64,000 nt of DNA from Chionis minor. Its lineage: Eukaryota; Chordata; Aves; Charadriiformes; Chionididae. This document shows, one piece after another, positions 58,601 to 64,000 of this stretch (position 1 is its first letter; every line of letters begins with the position of its first letter). Below the pieces are notes generated by a model that saw only the letters and a program-made list of their open reading frames with translations, did no database searches and was not told the origin of the DNA. The DNA lies in NCBI GenBank assembly GCA_013398295.1, contig VZSF01002930.1, forward strand, positions 124,001 to 188,000, in the 5' to 3' direction. Position numbers and translations under genes: made by a program.

Positions 58601-61600
58601 ACTAGGCTAGCTACTTCTTCATGGCAAAATGAACTCAAGTCTCCAGTAAACAGCTAGCCATTTGTCTATGCATAGTAATTTAGGCTGCATGTGTGGTGCC
58701 TATGAACATCACCTATGTAGCTGCTCCAAGGACTATTTTACTATAGAAATGCTACAGAAGAAAAATAATTAAGTGTTGGGGTTTTTTTCAGCTGGTAGAC
58801 ATTCTCGAGTCATAAATATCATTAAGTTCTGGCAAGAGACTGAGTACCTCACGTTAAAAAAATCACCTCAGTATAATCTATTTACTTTTAATGATGCTTT
58901 TCCATCCAAGTGCTAGCAAAAATCTTGAAATACTAAGGATAAGGATATTTCAAAAGATGAAAATAATGAACACTTTGTTGTGTACAGCCACTGCGAATTA
59001 ATTCTCATTTCTATGTTAAGAATGGCTTTTCAACTATTTTTAATTTCAAGATCTTCAGGGCAAAAGAGCATGTGACTTCTCTTACTGCTCCCTACCCCAA
59101 TTAGTAACTTAATTCCATGTACAGAGAACTAAGTAGAACTGACAGACTACAGTTTCTCCTGCATTCTTGCAATTTTCTTTTTCACAGGATACCATTGAGG
59201 TCAGGGGCTTTAGAAAAGGATGGAAACCTGTCTCTTTCAAGATGCATTCCAGCACCTTTCTCACAGAAACTAAGGAAGGTCATTCGTTTATGCAGGTTAT
59301 TTCATAGCCTTCCTTTTGGTGTTTAAACTTTCAAGAGAGTGCTCCAATACTTGCTGCCTGTAAGAAAAGGCAGACCACTTTCTAGCAAGCTGCGCTGAAG
59401 GTGCATGTAATCCATAAAGTTCTGGCGCCCTCTCCCACAACTCTTTAGGCATCTTGCACTAAAAGGTCATGGGAAACAGTCTACAGAAGCCTCTCGGAGG
59501 GCTTCACTGCTTTCTCTTCCCAGCAGAGTGCCTTTGCCAGCAGGCACTTGGATCAGATTCCTTTGGTGCTCTCTTGCCCTGCCCGGCGGGGCAGTGCTGA
59601 GAGGAGGGGAATTCTCCCCTTCTTGGCAGCACTGAGGATGCTCACCTGGGACATAAGTAATGAGTATTTGAGCTCATTCCGGCTCAGCCCAAATCAAGTT
59701 AAGACAGTGTGCTTAAGATGACTGGTAGTAACTCCTCTTACAGGATTGCAGGAAAAAAAGGAGTAAAACAATTGTCTGCACTGAAAGGGATACGTTCAGC
59801 GTCTAAATCCTAGAGATTTCTTGTAAGTACCTTCTTGTACCCCAACTTAGCCTTAGGGTTAAATGAGAGATAGCATGCTAGCATTTCTTTGTAGCCAGAG
59901 GAGGTGCCTCTTCTCCCCCTGCCTCCCTCCCTTTGCAAACTGACCATTGTCTGTGGCCACAACTTTGGCCCCCGGAACTGAGCACCTAAGAGAGATATGG
60001 TGCTTGGCACTGGCACATCCTTGTCCCTTTGCTGATCATGTCCAGAATCACTTAAGGCTGTGTAAAGGAGTCAGCATAACCTAGACCCACTAAATCTGAA
60101 GACATTGTATGCAGTAGAAGTCAATGCAAATCCCTTTTTCATAACAAAAACACCGGTTTCATATGAGTAGACATTGTAATCATGCAGTTGAATGGACATT
60201 CTTATTGCAGCTGGAATACCAGGGATTTTTGCCCAGTGGCTGTTTATAAAGCTTCAGAGAAACAACAACAACAAAAATTTGTGGCAGCTGAAGCAATGAA
60301 CAAGCAATTTCTCCAGTGTTATGCAGAAAATGAAACTATCAAGTCAAACTTCCAAATACACTTTATAATTCAGATACATTAGCAATGATTATTTTTAACA
60401 AATTGTAACTGCATTATAACTACACTGCAATTATATTAATTGTATTGATGTTAATGTGCTTGTACTATAATGTACTTTTGTTTTCTTTCCTTAAACCCAA
60501 TAATCAGGTGAACTACTTACAAAAAGGTGTTTGAGCTACAAAATAACCACTCTTTGCTGGCACAAGTCTAGCCATCTTCATCCTCTCAGCTAATTACAAC
60601 CTGTCCTGTTCACTGCAGGAGAAGGTCTTTGGTCTTCTCCAATAAGCAGCATTAAAAATGTTACAGACTAATTTGGGAAATAGGGCAACATTTTAAAACA
60701 CTGGAGTTCACACTGAGGGAGAGGATGCTACCCCAGTGTGCAATAAAATCACTTACCTTCACTACTGAAGATCCAGTTTCAAGTTTTTGTTCTCCTCTCG
60801 GTACAGCAAGTATCTGACCTTATACCTCATTATTCATTCAAAGTCAGTTTAAGTAAATAATGTTATTAATGGAATCTTTTGAGGTTATTTGAAGTCACTC
60901 TGACAAGGTCTTCCATATTGGACCAATAAAATTCTTGTGCAAATTGAGGCAGTTCTTTAAGGAAACTTTTATTGAATCAAAATGTTTTTATTTTATCAAA
61001 AGGTAGTTTTTCCAGATTAAAAAAACCCCAAACAACAGAATTACTAATATCACTGGTAAGGCAGTGCTCCCACACTGAAGACTAACACGTTCTTCAGTTT
61101 TTGAAGGCAATTTGAGATCAAATCTATATAAGAATGGAGTTCAACTGATCACATAAGTCTAGCTATTTAATTTTAGCCCTGAGATCTGGAGGTAAAATTT
61201 CATCAGAACCCAGTTATTCAAAGAATAAAAGTAATTTTTTTTTTTCTGGGCTTATTTTAAATCAGTGGTTTAAAGTAATTAAGCAAAAACAAGTTGAGAT
61301 GGGAACTGTTGTATCTTTCCGAGGCCATCAGTCATGGAACTGTGGTAGATACAGCAGTGGGTCACAAAAAGTAGCAAAAAGTATTTTAGTAATCGCTGGT
61401 TCTTGACTGCTGCTGTAGTTGCTCTCAGATTACCTGGGTATGTATAAGGCAAATATCTCTTAGACACTTGAATGCTTTTCCAAAACTTGAATCTGGAAAG
61501 ACCCCTCCTTAGAGAAAGAGGGAAGAAGTAGTTTCTTTTAAACAAAATACTCTGTATGCTTCAATAGTGCACATTCTCCAAAAGAGCAAGTTGCTTCTAG

Positions 61601-61758
61601 ATAACCTCATCATGCTGAATTTTCCTTGTTTTGCACGTAGGTCTATGACAAAAAGAACTTTGAATTATTTCTTTTAACCCAGCATAACTCTTCTTAATGT
61701 TGTTTGGTGTCTGGATCCCATTGTTCGTGTCCTTATAGGTGTTCTTCTGTGATGGTTG
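55688..61758. other. Unique noncoding DNA
   Basis: No exon or interspersed repeat is recognised. The 112-codon frame at 57155-57493 has no domain. A T15 tract at 56482-56496 with ATTAAA on the minus strand at plus 56509-56514 is a weak second polyadenylated-end candidate. About 57590-57910 is a candidate conserved block. Confidence 0.5.
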
Positions 61759-61836
61759 CTCCTCTCCTCCTCCCCTCTCTTCCCCTTCTCCCTTCTTCTC
61801 TCTTCTTTTCCCTTCTCTCTCCCCCCCTCCTCTCCT
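61759..61836 (+). repeat. 78-bp uninterrupted polypyrimidine tract
   Basis: Only C and T from 61759 to 61836, with further pyrimidine-rich stretches up to about 61985. The frames on either strand here (arginine/glutamate/glycine-rich on minus, leucine/serine/proline-rich on plus) are products of the tract. Confidence 0.95.
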
Positions 61837-64000
61837 GCCACCATGTACTCTCTGCTCTAGGTTCTTTCTTTCCCCATGAATCACTGTTCTGTTTTAACTC
61901 AGTTTGCCTTTTACACTTCCTTTCCTACTTCTTGTCCCGTCCCCTCCCCTCCTCAGATTTACTTCTCTTTCCTTTACTTTTAAATTCATGGTGATGTTGG
62001 GTTGTTTTTGTTTTTTCTTTAATTAATAAAATGAGGCAATTAATAGCAGTCTAAAAAAGGAATTAATTTGTCAGCTGCTAGCAGTTGCCAGGCAACAGCT
62101 TACAATATCAGCAGTCAGCTGATGGTTGGCTTAATTACTGTCTAAATCAGTATTGTTTAGTCTGAAATTGTTTCCTATAACATGGTCCTAAGATGAGTCC
62201 ACTAAGCTAGAGGTTTTGGGAAGGATAGGAGACACTAGGGTTGCAAATTGCCCCACGTGATACAAACGGTCTTCTATTACCTAATGAAATAATCTGCACC
62301 ATATATTTTTATACCGGATGCAAACCCTCATTGCAACAATTACTTTTCCAAAGGTGCCTGGACACCTGAGCTGGCAGAGGGATGAAGATGCCACATGCAG
62401 AAGCTGTGCGTGAATTTTGCTGCTGGTCTGCACAAATACAATTTTGGTCACATTAATCTACTTGCATGAAACAATCATCTTAACCTGCACACTTAACCTG
62501 AGTAGTAGAAGAGGGCAAATTGAAGTCCCAAGAGGCATTGTTGAAAATAAAAGTGCTGAGCAATTCAGTAAGAAAGCAGAGCAGATGGACTTCCTCAAAC
62601 TTTTCCTAATCCACTTCTTTACATGAAGAGAAATGAAGAAAGTCAGACAAGATCTGAAATGGGATGCTGAGCTGGACTGTGGGAACCTTAGCCAAAATTA
62701 ATGTCCAAAATACCTTTACATGTCAGTCACCTAAGTCTGGTGTGTGCCTGCATTTGACCTGTCCTTCAGATGTTTCTAGTTTTTCTGTTGCAGGCTTATA
62801 ACTGTTTTGACCTGAACACTTGTGCATCTGGGCTCATTTAAGGACCTAAATCTCCTACTTCTGCTACCATGCTTAGAGATGATCAACACTTGTGAGCAGA
62901 CGTGGTCCCTCATCACAGAACTGTGGCCAGGAGATTTTAAAACAGGCCAGGAAGAAGCATGTCCCTCCACATCTAAATATTTTGACTTTTAGACTGCTAC
63001 CCAATAAATGGGGGACCCCTGAGATTTTGGTGCAACAGAGTCAAATCTTTCTTTTCCGCACTTTGCTTAGTGGTCTTCCAGACTGTTAGCTAGTTAGATG
63101 ATTAAGGTTAATGGAATGAGCAATAAAGCTAATTGGATAAAGAGGCAAGATTCCTGTGACCAGAAACAGGGAGACCAGAGGATGCTGTGATCTCTGTGAA
63201 AGCAGGAAAGGCACATGGGGAACAGGACAGACAGACATGCTTTTCAGCACGCTGGCCATAGGAGCCACATCTCAATGTGGGAACTATCTCATAGTGCAGT
63301 GTTCTTGGAGTGTCCAAAAATACTTTAAAAGTCTCTTTTCGTTATTTCTGACTACTCAGTTCAACCCCAGTACCAGGTCCAGTAAGACTTGCAGAAAATA
63401 AAAGCACACAGTTCAATTCTCAGTATTTCTCAGTTTTCATGATGGTAATGTAAATGCTTTTAACCAGACAAAAAATCCTGGATTACTGCTGAAGATGTAA
63501 ACTATAAACTGATGAAAAAAACATTAAAGTAAATTCTCTCATTTGTCTCAAGATTTCATCTGTTAAAGGGTATGAGTTTCATGGTAATAATGTTATTCTA
63601 CACTTTCCTTTTTTTTTCCTTTAGTAATGTTATTTTATATTTCACAATTGGAGTTAATAGATAGTTAATAGCTAGAAGTCTCACTGCCCAAAGATTATAG
63701 CAATCAAAGTCATTAAAAATAGCAAAGACCTAATTTTCTTCTCTACTCTCAAAGAAGCTAATATCAACATACTTTTACCACTTTTAAAAATTAACTAAAA
63801 CTTTGAATTCTCACATTCCTTTGTTCTGACATAATTTTTCCCCGCTTTGATGTGAAGTTTTATTTATTTTGAATCCAATGGTCAAGTTTGTACTAAAAGG
63901 TGACTTTTAAAGATGTTTGGATGTCTCATTATTTATGCTGTTTTGTAAATAAGTTTACCTCAAACTGGGACACCACCTGTGCACCTAAGTACAATTAAAC
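61837..64000. other. Unique noncoding DNA to window end
   Basis: Apart from the X-box region at 62040-62170, nothing is recognised. The overlapping short frames at 62776-63401 on both strands are treated as chance. Confidence 0.5.
62084..62096. promoter_or_regulatory. Perfect RFX X-box palindrome
   Basis: GTTGCC-A-GGCAAC fits the X-box rule GTNRCC, 0-3 bases, RGYAAC on both strands. It is flanked by CAGCTG E-boxes (62072-62077 and near 62117) in a repeat-free block. RFX factors bind such sites at ciliary and other promoters and enhancers. Function here is inferred. Confidence 0.5.

Noticed and set aside
61597..61994. Low-complexity protein frames on both strands
   Set aside because: They are translations of the pyrimidine tract.
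1..64000. CRISPR arrays, operons, bacterial or phage systems
   Set aside because: No spaced direct-repeat arrays, no dense coding and no ribosome-binding-site pattern. CR1 content shows a bird-type nuclear genome.

Overview
The window looks like bird (sauropsid) nuclear DNA. It is AT-rich, has no operons or dense coding, and its recognisable repeats are CR1 LINEs in several states of decay plus one long terminal repeat of an avian endogenous-retrovirus type. There are no Alu, B1 or L1 elements. I could not support a single host protein-coding exon, tRNA or rRNA, so the window is best read as intergenic or deep intronic sequence. Every open reading frame with recognisable homology belongs to CR1.

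Layout: 1-665 is a very old CR1 (+). 666-14404 is mostly unique AT-rich DNA, with candidate conserved noncoding blocks near 7180-7620, 8160-8410 and 9880-10200, and an mRNA-like polyadenylated 3' end on the minus strand at about 13476-13850. 14405-22170 is a badly joined assembly region. It holds one minus-strand CR1 and its flanks, but a 1,942-bp block and a 1,581-bp block each appear twice around single-N joins, and a 174-bp contig lies in the wrong place. 22171-30568 is unique DNA with small repeats, a 58-bp three-copy minisatellite and a candidate conserved block at 27700-28300. 30569-40716 is the repeat-rich part: an internally deleted CR1 (-), an ancient CR1 (+), two younger CR1s (+), a probable solo LTR (-) and a 3'-truncated CR1 (-). 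40717-49056 is unique. 49057-50069 is another CR1 (+). 50070-64000 is unique DNA with a sequence gap inside poly-T (53012-53043), a CpG-rich patch (53433-53658), a possible second LTR (about 55205-55687), a 78-bp pure pyrimidine tract and a perfect RFX X-box palindrome.

Nothing here forms a pathway or gene system. The most useful results are about assembly: the two tandem duplications are probably false, and the misplaced contig very likely fills the 125-N gap and completes the CR1. The most plausible biology lies in the candidate regulatory blocks, the X-box, the isolated CpG patch and the retrocopy-like 3' end. All of these need alignment or expression data that I could not run.
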